Assembly (NCBI GenBank): GCA_016708345.1
Contig: JADJFX010000002.1
Span: 434,001 to 498,000 of the forward strand
Direction of reading: 5' to 3'
DNA length: 64,000 nt
Source: Candidatus Rhodoferax bjergmarkensis
GTDB lineage: Bacteria > Pseudomonadota > Gammaproteobacteria > Burkholderiales > Burkholderiaceae_C
This document shows positions 1 through 9,036 of this stretch, one piece after another. The first letter of the stretch is position 1, and the number at the start of each line of letters is the position of its first letter. The translations under genes were made by a program, and so were the position numbers. The notes under the pieces were generated by a model. It was not told where the DNA came from. It worked only from the letters and a program-made list of their open reading frames with translations, and ran no database searches.

Positions 1-332
1 ATGCCCACACCCCAAGCGGCCGACAGGCGCTGCGCGACCTGTTCTTGCAGCGTGACGCCATCGATACCTGGTTGCTACAATATTCAGAGCGCCTTGCGCT
101 TATTCCACCTGCGCAAGCGGCTGATTTGATGCTTAAAACCAACCCCAAATTTGTGCTGCGCAACCATTTGGCCGAACAAGCCATCCAACAAGCCAAGCGC
201 AAGGATTTTTCCGAACTTGCGACCCTGCTCAGACTGCTGGAGTCGCCGTTTGACGAACATCCCGGTTTCGAAGCTTATGCCGACTTTCCGCCAGATTGGG
301 CCAGTGGTATTGAAATCAGTTGCAGTTCATGA
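1..332 (+). CDS. selO: Protein adenylyltransferase SelO (YdiU), C-terminal end only
   Basis: This is the last ~110 residues of a reading frame that is already open at the window edge (first full codon at base 3), so the start lies outside. The C-terminus matches what is known of the SelO/YdiU pseudokinase family: an NPKFVLRNHLAEQAI block, a PFDEHPGF..Y..PPDWA block and the diagnostic terminal SCSS. SelO enzymes transfer AMP to protein hydroxyl side chains and are linked to redox stress. The nucleotide-binding part is not visible. The next gene, yciB, starts 81 bp downstream on the same strand. Confidence 0.85.
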   Translation, partial: AHTPSGRQALRDLFLQRDAIDTWLLQYSERLALIPPAQAADLMLKTNPKFVLRNHLAEQAIQQAKRKDFSELATLLRLLESPFDEHPGFEAYADFPPDWASGIEISCSS

Positions 333-413
333 CGATCTGCTGGCCTGCTGGTCAGATGCTCCGAACTTGCGGCACACAGACGACTCCCCAGCTTCGTTAA
401 ACTTCACCCCTTC

Positions 414-953
414 ATGAAAATACTGATCGACTTTTTCCCCATTCTTCTGTTCTTCGGTGCCTTCAAGCTGTACGACATCTATATTGGCACCGGCGTGCTG
501 ATGGTTGCGACCGTGGTTCAGATGGCGCTGATTTACCGCATTGACCGCAAATTGACCGGCATGCACAAGGTCACGCTGGCACTGGTACTGATTTTTGGTA
601 CCTTGACACTGGCCTTGCACGACGAGCGCTTTATCAAATGGAAACCCACGGTGCTGTACGCGGCCATGGCCATTGGCTTGGGTCTTGCCATCTGGGTCTG
701 GAAGAAAAACTTTCTCAAACTCATGCTGGGCAGCCAACTGGAGTTGCCAGACCCCGTGTGGCACCGTCTGAACGTGATCTGGGTGGCTTACTGCCTGTTC
801 ATGTCACTCATCAACGCCTATGTCGCAGCCTACTTCAGCACGGAAGCCTGGGTGAACTTCAAACTGTGGGGCTATGTGTTTCCGCTGGCCTTCCTGGTGG
901 GTCAAGGGTTTTACATTGCGCCACACCTCAAATCCGACGAACCCAAAGCTTGA
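414..953 (+). CDS. yciB: Inner-membrane septation protein A (YciB/IspZ)
   Basis: A 179-residue, strongly hydrophobic protein with about five membrane segments. The N-terminus (MKILIDFFPILLFFGAFKLY) and the internal WKPTVLYAAMA and PDPVWHRLNVIWV..F..NAYVA blocks are characteristic of the YciB/IspZ family, and the length equals the family norm. YciB is an inner-membrane protein implicated in cell-envelope synthesis and septation in enterobacteria. The gene is followed after 20 bp by a BolA-type frame and then by a PpiC-type isomerase; this yciB-bolA-ppiC order is common in betaproteobacteria and suggests one transcript. Confidence 0.93.
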   Translation: MKILIDFFPILLFFGAFKLYDIYIGTGVLMVATVVQMALIYRIDRKLTGMHKVTLALVLIFGTLTLALHDERFIKWKPTVLYAAMAIGLGLAIWVWKKNFLKLMLGSQLELPDPVWHRLNVIWVAYCLFMSLINAYVAAYFSTEAWVNFKLWGYVFPLAFLVGQGFYIAPHLKSDEPKA

Positions 954-973
954 CCCCCTTGCCAACGCCTGCC

Positions 974-1265
974 ATGACTGCCAACACCACAACCGCTCCT
1001 ACCGCACAGCAGCTTGATCAGCGCCTGCGTGAAACCTTGCAACCCACCCTGCTGGAGGTACTGGACGAGAGCTACCAGCACAACGGCCACGCCGGGGCCA
1101 ATGGCACCGGTTTTGGCACCCATTTTCGGGTGCGTATCACTTCACCCTTATTTACCGGCAAGTCGCCCCGTGGCGCGTCACCGCCTTGTGTATGATGCGC
1201 TGCAAGATTTCATGGCCCAGGGCCTGCATGCCTTGGCCATCGAAGCCCAAACTCCTCCCCTGTAA
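974..1265 (+). pseudogene. BolA family protein, frameshifted
   Basis: The frame starting at ATG 974 gives a BolA-like protein (RLRETLQPTLLEVLDESY, then GTGFGTHFRVRITSPLFTGKS) but then runs into a stop at 1195. The expected continuation, VARHRLVYDALQDFMAQGLHALAIEA, is present one frame over and ends at the TAA at 1265. The switch falls in a CCCC run at 1166-1169; removing one C restores a complete protein of ~96 residues. BolA/IbaG proteins partner monothiol glutaredoxins in iron-sulfur trafficking. Because both halves are well conserved, the break is either very recent or a sequencing error. Confidence 0.8.
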
Positions 1266-1311
1266 TCTTTTTGATCCTTTTTATTACCCCCTCATTTATT
1301 AGGAAAACTGA

Positions 1312-2097
1312 ATGAAGATGAAATTTTTGTCGGTCATGGCGACTGGCGCATTGGTTTGCACCCTCGCACCGGCGGCATTGGCTCAAAACGTGGCCATCGT
1401 GAACGGCAAGCCTGTTCCGACCTCGCGCGTTGATGCGCTGTCCCAGCAAATCGCCCGCTCCGGCCGCCCGGTAACACCAGAAATGCAAGCGCAGATCAAA
1501 GAAGAAGTGATTGCCCGTGAAGTGTTTATTCAGGAAGCCCAGAAACTGGGCTATGAAAACACCGATGACTTCAAAACCCAGCTGGAACTGGCACGCCAGA
1601 CCCTTCTGATTCGTGAGCTGTTTGGCAATTTCCAAAAGTCCAACGTGATTTCCGATGCTGAGATCAAGGCGGAATACGATCGACTGACTGCCTCGAACGG
1701 AGGCAAAGAATACCGTGCCCGCCACATTCTGGTGGAGAAGGAAGACGAAGCCAAGGCCATCATTGCTCAGCTCAATAAAGGTGCCAAGTTTGACGTGATT
1801 GCCAAGAAGTCTTCCAAAGACCCCGGCTCTGGTGCCCGAGGCGGTGACCTCGACTGGGCCAGTGCAGGTAACTACGTGGCCGAATTCGCCCAAGCTTTGA
1901 CCAAACTGAGCAAAGGCAAAATGACGACTACGCCAGTTAAAACACAGTTTGGCTACCACATCATTCGCCTTGACGATGTCCGCGAAACACAGTTGCCCAC
2001 GCTCGAAGAGGTCAAGCCTCAGATCATGCAACAGTTGCAGCAGCAGAAGATTGCAAAATACCAGCAAGAGCTGCGTGCCAAAGCCAAGATCGAATAG
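1312..2097 (+). CDS. Exported PpiC-type peptidyl-prolyl cis-trans isomerase
   Basis: A 261-residue protein with a Sec signal peptide (MKMKF, a hydrophobic core, cleavage after PAALA at about residue 24), so it acts in the periplasm. Residues ~130-225 form a parvulin rotamase domain: RARHILVEKEDEAKAII, then DPGSGARGGDLDW and FGYHIIRLDD. An N-terminal SurA-like helical part (residues 25-120) precedes it. Proteins of this kind help fold outer-membrane and secreted proteins. The start has an AGGA ribosome site 8 bp upstream, and a strong terminator follows the stop. It is shorter than SurA and lacks the second parvulin domain. Confidence 0.92.
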   Translation: MKMKFLSVMATGALVCTLAPAALAQNVAIVNGKPVPTSRVDALSQQIARSGRPVTPEMQAQIKEEVIAREVFIQEAQKLGYENTDDFKTQLELARQTLLIRELFGNFQKSNVISDAEIKAEYDRLTASNGGKEYRARHILVEKEDEAKAIIAQLNKGAKFDVIAKKSSKDPGSGARGGDLDWASAGNYVAEFAQALTKLSKGKMTTTPVKTQFGYHIIRLDDVRETQLPTLEEVKPQIMQQLQQQKIAKYQQELRAKAKIE

Positions 2098-2110
2098 TTT
2101 CAGGCTTCAG

Positions 2111-2140
2111 AAAAAAAACGCGGCCTGTGCCGCGTTTTTG
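2111..2140. terminator. Bidirectional rho-independent terminator
   Basis: An A-run is followed by the stem AACGCGG / CCGCGTT and a T-run. It can therefore stop transcription of the isomerase gene on the plus strand and of the acetyl-CoA hydrolase gene converging from the minus strand. Confidence 0.85.
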
Positions 2141-2166
2141 CTTATTAAAAAGCTATAAACACAAGA

Positions 2167-2186
2167 CACCCGATTTTTACCGGGTG
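2167..2186 (-). terminator. Hairpin after the acetyl-CoA hydrolase gene
   Basis: CACCCG and CGGGTG form a perfect 6-bp stem around an eight-base loop, 21 bp past the minus-strand stop. No clean T-run follows directly, so this may be a weak terminator or an mRNA 3' stabiliser ahead of the stronger hairpin at 2111-2140. Confidence 0.4.
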
Positions 2187-2207
2187 CCGCGCGCTTCAAA
2201 CCGTTTT

Positions 2208-4397
2208 TTAAGCGTGCCCACTTTCAATCAGCTCGGCCAACAACAGACTTTGCACGATCTTGTCTTTGAAAGTGACAGGGTGATCAAGATTCATCCGCTT
2301 CAGGTAAGGCAATGCCTTTTCTGACACCTCTACACCCTGAATGGCATGAAAAATCCCCCCCGCCATGGTTCCGACTTTGTGGCTCATTTTGGCTTTGAGC
2401 CCCTTGAGCGCCTTGCCGATCACCAGTTCTTCAGGTGTGAAGTCGTTGCCGAAAGGGAAAGGCGGGAATAAATCTGCCTTGCGGTACTCGGCAAGCTTTG
2501 CTTCCAGCATCTCGGGCGTGTTGTGACGGTAGCGCTCAGGAATCTGATAGTCCATCGGAATCTTGCCAGCTTCCTTGGCTTTGGCCAGCAATTCTTCCTG
2601 AAAGCGGGAATCAGCAATGTTCAGCAGTTCCGCAATGATTTCCTTGTCGGACTTGCTGCGCAGGTTGGCAATGCCGTACTCCGTCACCACAATGTCGCGC
2701 AGGATGCGCGGAATGGTCATGTGACCGTAGTTCCAAACAATGTTGGAGGTCGCAACGCCGTCTTTGACCCGGTGGCTGTTGAGCATCATGATCAAACGCC
2801 CGTCTTGCAGAGCGTGCGCCATCGACACAAAGTTGTACTGACCACCCACACCGCTGACCACGCGTCCGTCTTCAAGCCCGTCAGAAATGACGCCGCCGGT
2901 CAAGGTCACCATCAAACAAGTGTTCACAAAACGCCCGTCCTTGCGCTGCAGGGTCTTGAGTTCTTGATCGCCGTAAAGGTGGTTGACGTTGTCCACCGTG
3001 GTCATACAAATTTGCTTGTTGTCCTCTTCACTCATGTTGCGCAGGAAATCATAGAAGCTGCGCGGGCCCAGGAAGAAGCCGCCATGCATCAGGATGCCGC
3101 CTTTGAGACGATCCCCCAGGCAGTTCTCAATGATCAGTTTCAACGATACGTCGTTGGCCAGATTGGGATCAATGGTGAGCTCGCCCACACGCAGCACGCC
3201 CTCAACCAGGCGCACCTCAGGCTTGAAGATGCCATAGGCCAGCAGGAAATCAACATCCGCAGGAGTCAGGCGCTGCCCGATGGCTTCAAAAACCACCAGG
3301 TCTTCGAGCATTTGCGGCGTGACCTGCTCGGTAATGCGACCCTCATTAAGAAGGCGCTGAATGACCGCGTGACCGTACACCTTGCGGCGCAGGATGCCAC
3401 TCTTGTAGAGCTCCAGAAAGCCGTTGACGAACATTTCTGAAGACCCATACAGTCCTTGCGCGAACGGGCCGGTACCGCCAATGCGATTGACCAGCTCGCC
3501 GCTTTTTTCCAGAATTTTCAGGTCATCGACCACCCACTTGTACTTATCGTTTTGTTTGTCGCGCAGGATGATCGAGTAGGCAATCGCATCGCCCAAGGAG
3601 CCAATGCCAATCTGCAGAGTGCCACCGTCTTTGATCAAGGTGCTGACGTTCATGCCAATCATGAAGTCGGCCATGTCCACCGTCATGTTCGGGGTGCTGA
3701 ACAGGGTGTAGTCATAGACTGGGTTGTCAATCACCATATCTAAGGTCGACACCGGTACCATGGCATCGTGGTACATAAACGGCAGGTTGTTGTTGACTTC
3801 GGCAATGATGGCACAGCGGTAGCCGGTGTTTTTTTCGAGTTCCCGCAACATGGGAACGATGGTGGGAGACACATCGGGATTGCAGCTCAGGCTGAAAAAT
3901 GTCTCACCGTTGATCTCTTTTTTGCACACGATTTGAGCCAGCACATTCACGCCGTTTTCCAGCATGTCGCGGGCAATGTGGGTGAAATTGCTGCTGATGT
4001 AGTTTTGCTGCTCCACCACGTTGTTCAAAAAGACACCTGCCTTCATGAAAAACTCGGAAACCTCAACATTGGGCGGCAGCTTGTTGCTGCTCAAATCAGC
4101 CAGATAGGCCAGAGCCGGATAGTCACCCCAAATCCGCTCTGCAAAGGGTTTGAGAAAAGTCTTTTCCAGATCGCTGGAGCCCTTGGGAACCTCCAAGGAC
4201 AGTGCCGTCATGATGCGCAAGTGAATGCTGGGATCTTTTTTGGCGCGCAGGTACAAAGCGTTGGCCAGATGATTGGGTTTGCCCAAACCAAGGGGCATGC
4301 CAAAAACAATTTTTTTGCCTACTTTGGCAATGATGGCGTCAACGCATTTTTCAACATCAACAAAAATACTGGTTGCTTGATTGGTTTGCATGGTCAT
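2208..4397 (-). CDS. Acetyl-CoA hydrolase/transferase family protein (long form)
   Basis: A 729-residue protein of the acetyl-CoA hydrolase/CoA-transferase (Cat1-like) family, longer than the usual ~500-residue members. The C-terminal part carries recognisable blocks: VSGVGGQYNFVSMAHAL, then SNIVWNYGHMTIPRILRDIV and VVTEYGIANLRSKSDKEIIAELL. Such enzymes move CoA between carboxylic acids or hydrolyse acyl-CoA. The substrate cannot be read from sequence. The N-terminal ~200 residues (VFGMPLGLGKPNHLANALY) are the typical extension of the long subfamily. A small uncharacterised gene lies 27 bp upstream on the same strand and is probably cotranscribed. Confidence 0.85.
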   Translation of the reverse strand: MTMQTNQATSIFVDVEKCVDAIIAKVGKKIVFGMPLGLGKPNHLANALYLRAKKDPSIHLRIMTALSLEVPKGSSDLEKTFLKPFAERIWGDYPALAYLADLSSNKLPPNVEVSEFFMKAGVFLNNVVEQQNYISSNFTHIARDMLENGVNVLAQIVCKKEINGETFFSLSCNPDVSPTIVPMLRELEKNTGYRCAIIAEVNNNLPFMYHDAMVPVSTLDMVIDNPVYDYTLFSTPNMTVDMADFMIGMNVSTLIKDGGTLQIGIGSLGDAIAYSIILRDKQNDKYKWVVDDLKILEKSGELVNRIGGTGPFAQGLYGSSEMFVNGFLELYKSGILRRKVYGHAVIQRLLNEGRITEQVTPQMLEDLVVFEAIGQRLTPADVDFLLAYGIFKPEVRLVEGVLRVGELTIDPNLANDVSLKLIIENCLGDRLKGGILMHGGFFLGPRSFYDFLRNMSEEDNKQICMTTVDNVNHLYGDQELKTLQRKDGRFVNTCLMVTLTGGVISDGLEDGRVVSGVGGQYNFVSMAHALQDGRLIMMLNSHRVKDGVATSNIVWNYGHMTIPRILRDIVVTEYGIANLRSKSDKEIIAELLNIADSRFQEELLAKAKEAGKIPMDYQIPERYRHNTPEMLEAKLAEYRKADLFPPFPFGNDFTPEELVIGKALKGLKAKMSHKVGTMAGGIFHAIQGVEVSEKALPYLKRMNLDHPVTFKDKIVQSLLLAELIESGHA

Positions 4398-4424
4398 AGT
4401 CGTTTTGATTAATTTTCAAGTCAT

Positions 4425-4766
4425 TCAAATGCGAAAAGAAATTGCTTCCAGCGCAGCTGTGACCGAGTGGGTTTCTTGCAGCAATTGCAGCGCAACGCCC
4501 ACACCCAGCCATTCCTCAACCGTCGATGTTGCGCCTTTGATTTCTGCAAAACTGGCGTAGCGCTTTTGCAAATATTCGACCGCCTCATCGGCCCTGTCAT
4601 CGTTAAATTCATAAATACTGAGGGTTGAAATTCCCGCACCAATGCTGCTGCGAATATACGGGCCCTTGATACTCATGAAATCGGGAACCGCAGGCGTCGA
4701 GCCGTAACGCTCTGCCACGGCCATTCCACACTCGGGAGAAAACTTAATTTTGCCAATCATTATCAT
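4425..4766 (-). CDS. Conserved protein of unknown function
   Basis: A 113-residue soluble protein starting MIMIGKIKFSPECGMAVAER. I chose the ATG at 4766 because GGAG lies 7 bases ahead of it; the frame stays open to 4880, but that extension looks non-coding. The sequence is mixed alpha/beta with the block SIKGPYIRSSIGAGISTLSIY and resembles small dimeric ferredoxin-like-fold proteins, which is inference only. It sits directly upstream of the acetyl-CoA hydrolase gene, so a role linked to that enzyme is possible. I do not recognise a named family. Confidence 0.6.
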   Translation of the reverse strand: MIMIGKIKFSPECGMAVAERYGSTPAVPDFMSIKGPYIRSSIGAGISTLSIYEFNDDRADEAVEYLQKRYASFAEIKGATSTVEEWLGVGVALQLLQETHSVTAALEAISFRI

Positions 4767-4876
4767 TACTGTCTCCATGGAAAAAAAATTAGAAGCCTTG
4801 CCCTGCGTGGCTTGTGAGGGCAACCTTGCAAGTATCGCACCTTGATCTGCCAGAAATACTTTGGATCGGCCAACAC

Positions 4877-6055
4877 TCACTGACCGCGATCAACAGTACA
4901 CGAGAAATAAATCGACTCTTGTTGCAAGGCTATGGAAGGCCATTGGTAAGCGCTGGCAAACGCAAGGGCTGCATCACTCAAAGTTTTGTACAGCAAGGGC
5001 TCTTGAAATACCCGCAGCAAAGCGGCACTCAAGGTCGCCACATCACGAGGCTGGTCAACCATGAGTGCATTGACTCCATGGGTCAGCAAACCTGAAATAC
5101 CGCAGTAACATTCGCTGCTGACCACCACGGGCAAGCCATGCGCCATGGCCTCCAGCACCACCATGGCAAACGTGTCTTCCAGGGTTGGATGGGCCAGGCA
5201 ATCTGCGGCCTCATAGGCAGTGCCCACGTCATGGAGTGCGCCCAAAAAAAACACCCTGCGTTCAACACCCAACGCCTTCGCCTGTGCTTGAAAATCAGGG
5301 ATGTGTGCTGCGTTTCCGACCACGGCCAGCCAAAGATCGTCGGGCAGTTGGGGCAAGGCCTTGAGCAGTGTCTCCAGTCCCTTTTTACGGTAATCGTTGC
5401 CCACAAACACAATGGAGCGCCCGGCTTCGGGCAAACCCAGTTGCTGGCGGGCAGTCAACTGCTGGGCCGGTGTGGTCCGCATGGCAGTGGTGCCAACGCC
5501 CGGCGTCACAAGCGCCAGCGCGTTCGCCGTGACAGGATAGGTGCTGGCCATTTGCCGCATCAGACTGCCGGAGGTCACCACAATGCACCGATGAGGCTGC
5601 GGGGCAAAACGCGCCCGCTCCAGGCCAAGATACGCCAACAGTCGCGGGCTGGTCAGTACTTTCACCCACCGCAGCGCCAGGTGCCAGCCCTTTCGACCTT
5701 GAAACAGGTTGTACTTGACAGGCAAGACATGCACCGTTTGTACCTGACCGTGCCAAGTGTTCTCATGGGAATGCACCATGTCAAAACCCCGCCGGGTCGC
5801 CCACCAGGTGGCGGTGGCAAACCAAAGCTGGTTGATCCATCTCGGCTTGCTTAGCCCCGCTGCAATACGGTGGTAAGTCACGCCCGGCCACTGGTGATGA
5901 ATATGCTGCGCAAACACATGAATTTCGTGTCGCTGCGCCAACTGCTCCACCAGCGCGATGGAGTAGCGCTCGGCGCCACCCCCAGTGGGCGAAAAATGGC
6001 GGTTGAGTACAGCAATGCGCAATCGCTTGTGACCTTCTGATTCAGCCACGCTCAC
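4877..6055 (-). CDS. GT-B glycosyltransferase (family 4-like), lipopolysaccharide/glycan type
   Basis: A 392-residue glycosyltransferase of the WaaG-like GT-B fold. The N-terminal domain starts RIAVLNRHFSPTGGGAERYS, the usual glycine-rich acceptor-side loop. The C-terminal domain has VFVGNDYRKKGLETLLKALP and the E-x7-E signature region around EDTFAMVVLEAMAHGLPVV (residues ~300-320), which binds the nucleotide-sugar donor. The GTG start overlaps the restored stop of the polysaccharide deacetylase gene by four bases (GTGA), implying translational coupling. A role in core-oligosaccharide or exopolysaccharide synthesis is likely; donor and acceptor are unknown. Confidence 0.85.
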   Translation of the reverse strand: MSVAESEGHKRLRIAVLNRHFSPTGGGAERYSIALVEQLAQRHEIHVFAQHIHHQWPGVTYHRIAAGLSKPRWINQLWFATATWWATRRGFDMVHSHENTWHGQVQTVHVLPVKYNLFQGRKGWHLALRWVKVLTSPRLLAYLGLERARFAPQPHRCIVVTSGSLMRQMASTYPVTANALALVTPGVGTTAMRTTPAQQLTARQQLGLPEAGRSIVFVGNDYRKKGLETLLKALPQLPDDLWLAVVGNAAHIPDFQAQAKALGVERRVFFLGALHDVGTAYEAADCLAHPTLEDTFAMVVLEAMAHGLPVVVSSECYCGISGLLTHGVNALMVDQPRDVATLSAALLRVFQEPLLYKTLSDAALAFASAYQWPSIALQQESIYFSCTVDRGQ

Positions 6056-6800
6056 TTGCGCCGCCGATCTTCATAGGCTGAGGCAATTTTCAGCCAGAAC
6101 AGCGGCAGGCTGGTGGCCCGAAAAACCGGCACACGGGGCAATTCCAGCAAATCGTCCTGCCCCCGGCAACGCCCCGCTCCACGGTGGTAGCGGACTCAAA
6201 ACCTGCAGCCTGCGCCATGGCCACATGCTCTGGTCTATAGTCACCATAGGGATAACAAAAATGCTGCACCGCAGATTGCGTGATGGCTTGAAGCTCTGTC
6301 TTGCACAGCGCGATTTCCTGCTGAGCGGTGGCAGCATCGGTTTGCGTCAAGCGCACATGCTGGCGCGAATGCGCCCCCACCTCCTGCCCACCCGCCACCC
6401 ACTGGCGCAATTGGGCTGCGTCCATCAAGGGGGTTTGCGCGACACCCTTGTCTCCATCCCATGCATTGGTTTGCCCGATCCGCTGGCTGATGATGTAGCA
6501 GGTCGATGAAAAGCCAAGACGTTGAAGCACCGGCATGGCATTCGTCAGGTTATTCAAAAATCCATCGTCGAATGTAATTCCCACCACCTTGCCGTTTTTT
6601 TCTCCTCGCAAATAGGGCATCAAGCCGGACATCGACAGGCCGCGGTAGCCCAGCAGGCTCAACAAGGCCATCTGCCGGGCAAAGGCCTTGGGAGACACAT
6701 AAAGACTGCGAAAGGCAGCACCTTTGGGCGGTGCTTGCTCAATCTGGTGGTACATCAGAATAGGGATCGGCGACAAATTGGCAACGCAAGCTGAAGTCAT
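6052..6800 (-). pseudogene. Polysaccharide deacetylase (NodB-type), frameshifted near the 3' end
   Basis: The frame from ATG 6800 encodes a NodB-homology carbohydrate esterase: ILMYHQIE, then VGITFDDGFLNN (catalytic TFDDG motif with metal/base aspartates), EVGAHSRQHV (the HS..H metal site) and HFCYPYGDYRPEHV. After VERG the frame shifts and stops early at 6090. The expected tail (DDLLELPRVPVF, then LPLFWLKIASAYEDRRRK) is present in another frame and ends at 6052, overlapping the next gene's start. One missing base near 6171 explains this. All catalytic motifs lie upstream of the break. It lies 19 bp after rng. Confidence 0.8.
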
Positions 6801-6819
6801 ATAAGAAAAAACAACCGGG

Positions 6820-8295
6820 CTAGAGAAGCACAATATCGTACTGTTCTTGCCCCATGGCACTTTCACTCTGCAATGACACGGGCTTGCCAATGAACTCACT
6901 CAGGCCCGCCAGGTGCTGGCTTTCTTCATCCAGAAACAGCTCAATGACTTTGGGTGAGGCCACCACACGAAATTCCCGTGGGGTAAATTGACGCGCCTCA
7001 CGCAGAATCTCACGAAAAATATCATAGGCCACGCTGCGGGCTGTTTTGACGCTCCCCTTGCCGTCACAACAGGGGCAGGGTTCGCACAGCATGTGTGCCA
7101 GGGATTCACGGGTTCGCTTACGCGTCATTTCCACCAGCCCCAACTGCGAAAAGTTGCCAGCGGAGGTTTTCACACGGTCGCGCGACAATTGTTTTTTAAA
7201 CCCCGTCAACACTGACTCGCGATGGTCCTCCCTCGCCATGTCGATGAAATCCACAATGATGATGCCGCCCAGATTGCGCAAGCGAAGCTGGCGCGCTATG
7301 GCCTGCGCAGCTTCCAGATTGGTCTTGAAAATCGTGTCGTCAAAATTACGGGCCCCCACAAAGCCGCCGGTATTGACATCGACCGTGGTCAACGCCTCCG
7401 TTTGATCCACGATCAGATAACCACCAGATTTCAAATCAACACGGCGAGCCAGTGCCTTGGCAATTTCCTCATCAATCGCATAAAGGTCAAAAATGGGGCG
7501 CTCACCCTTGTAGTGCTGCAGTTTGGCCGAGGCAGCTGGCATGAACTCAAGCCCGAAGGCCTTGAGTGCCTCAAACTGCTCGCGTGAATCAACCTTGATG
7601 GTTTGCGTGCTCTCACCCACCAGATCGCGCAGCACCCTTTGCAACAAATTCAAGTCCTGGTGCAAGATTGACATGGGAGGCAGGCGTAGCGACGCCTCCT
7701 TGATACGTTTCCAGGTTTTGCGCAAGTAGCTGATGTCTTCTGACAGCTCCTGGTCGCTTGCGTCCTCCGCATTGGTGCGCAAAATAAAGCCGCCACCTTG
7801 TGCACCAGTCAGTTGCTGCAGGCGTGCGCGCAATTCATCGCGCAGGCCTTGCGGAATTTTTTGTGACACGCCCACATGGTCATCTTGCGGTAAAAAAACC
7901 AGCATGCGCCCGGCAACGCTGATCTGCGTGGACAGCCTTGCCCCTTTGGTACCGATCGGGTCTTTGATGACCTGCACCATCAGCGCCTGCCCTTCAAACA
8001 CCTGTTTTTCAATCGGCATCAAAGGCTGCGAATGACGGGCCACACTGGGCGGTTCTCCATCTGGCTGGCGTTGCCAGACATCGGCCACATGCAGAAAAGC
8101 CGCACGCTCAAGACCGATGTCAATGAACGCGGATTGCATGCCCGGCAGCACCCGCGCCACCTTGCCCAGGTAAACATTGCCAACCAGACCGCGCTCCAGC
8201 GTGCGTTCGACGTGCAGCTCCTGCAACGAACCATTTTCCACCAGGGCAACCCGGGTTTCCTGCGGAGACCAGTTGATCAAAATGTCTTCTTGCAT
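6820..8295 (-). CDS. rng: Ribonuclease G
   Basis: A 491-residue RNase E/G family endoribonuclease at the usual RNase G length, without the long RNase E C-terminal scaffold. The N-terminus has the S1-like RNA-binding part (GLVGNVYLGKVARVLPGMQS, then AFIDIG). The catalytic DNase I-like region contains TVDVNTGGF and IIIVDFIDM, with the metal-binding aspartates. The zinc-link motif that holds the dimer together appears as CEPCPCCDGKG. It processes 16S rRNA 5' ends and decays some mRNAs. It lies between maf (33 bp upstream) and the deacetylase gene; maf-rng adjacency is widespread. Confidence 0.95.
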   Translation of the reverse strand: MQEDILINWSPQETRVALVENGSLQELHVERTLERGLVGNVYLGKVARVLPGMQSAFIDIGLERAAFLHVADVWQRQPDGEPPSVARHSQPLMPIEKQVFEGQALMVQVIKDPIGTKGARLSTQISVAGRMLVFLPQDDHVGVSQKIPQGLRDELRARLQQLTGAQGGGFILRTNAEDASDQELSEDISYLRKTWKRIKEASLRLPPMSILHQDLNLLQRVLRDLVGESTQTIKVDSREQFEALKAFGLEFMPAASAKLQHYKGERPIFDLYAIDEEIAKALARRVDLKSGGYLIVDQTEALTTVDVNTGGFVGARNFDDTIFKTNLEAAQAIARQLRLRNLGGIIIVDFIDMAREDHRESVLTGFKKQLSRDRVKTSAGNFSQLGLVEMTRKRTRESLAHMLCEPCPCCDGKGSVKTARSVAYDIFREILREARQFTPREFRVVASPKVIELFLDEESQHLAGLSEFIGKPVSLQSESAMGQEQYDIVLL

Positions 8296-8328
8296 GACGG
8301 GTGATAGGCCAAAAGCCCCCTCAAGTTC

Positions 8329-9036
8329 TTAGATTTCGAAATCGAAACACCGAAGCAACTGTGCGGTCTCAAACATGGGCAAACCCATGATGCCGGAATA
8401 GCTGCCGGACATGTGCGAAATAAACGCCGCTGCCCTGCCCTGCACAGCGTAAGCACCGGCTTTGCCCAACGGCTCCTGCGTGTCCACGTAGCTTCTGATG
8501 CGTTGCGGACTCAGGCTGGCAAAAGTCACGCGAGATTCAGACAGTGCCTGCTCACGCCGATGCACAGTTCCCAAGGCCACCGCCGTCAGGACACGATGCG
8601 TCCTGCCAGCCAACTCGGCCAACATGCGCGCCGCGTCCGAAACATCGGCTGGCTTGCCATAAATCGTGCGCCCCAGTGCCACGGTAGTGTCTGAACATAA
8701 AACCGGTGCAAGCGGCAAGCCGCGGCGCTGCAAGCGGACCGTGGCGGCATCAAGTTTGAGCTGCGTGACGCGCTTGACATAGGCAGCAGGTGCTTCATTG
8801 GGCAGCACGGCTTCCAGCGCTTCGGCATCTTCGTCGGCATCGGGCAGCAACAACTCATGGCGCACACCAAGCTGCTCCAGCAACTGGCGACGACGCGGAC
8901 TTTGGGACGCAAGATAGATGAAGCCGACGCCGCCGGGCCGCTCCAAAACGGCAGCAGCCGCCTCGGGGGGCAGCCCAGCATGCGCAGCGACAAGCTTGGG
9001 GGACTTTTTATTCACGGTGGTAAGGATGATTGGCAT
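8329..9036 (-). CDS. maf: Maf-family nucleotide pyrophosphatase
   Basis: A Maf/HAM1-fold nucleotide pyrophosphatase. The family motif IYLASQSPRRRQLLEQLGV is intact, followed by LCSDTTVALG and GKPADVSDAARMLAELAGRTH. Maf proteins hydrolyse dTTP/UTP or modified nucleotides and influence septum formation. The family core begins about 38 residues after my chosen start (ATG 9036), so the true start is uncertain: GTG 9015 and a TTG nearer the core are alternatives, and the frame is open to 9066. With the chosen start the gene overlaps rlmH by 29 bp. It belongs to the rsfS-rlmH-maf-rng string. Confidence 0.88.
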   Translation of the reverse strand: MPIILTTVNKKSPKLVAAHAGLPPEAAAAVLERPGGVGFIYLASQSPRRRQLLEQLGVRHELLLPDADEDAEALEAVLPNEAPAAYVKRVTQLKLDAATVRLQRRGLPLAPVLCSDTTVALGRTIYGKPADVSDAARMLAELAGRTHRVLTAVALGTVHRREQALSESRVTFASLSPQRIRSYVDTQEPLGKAGAYAVQGRAAAFISHMSGSYSGIMGLPMFETAQLLRCFDFEI

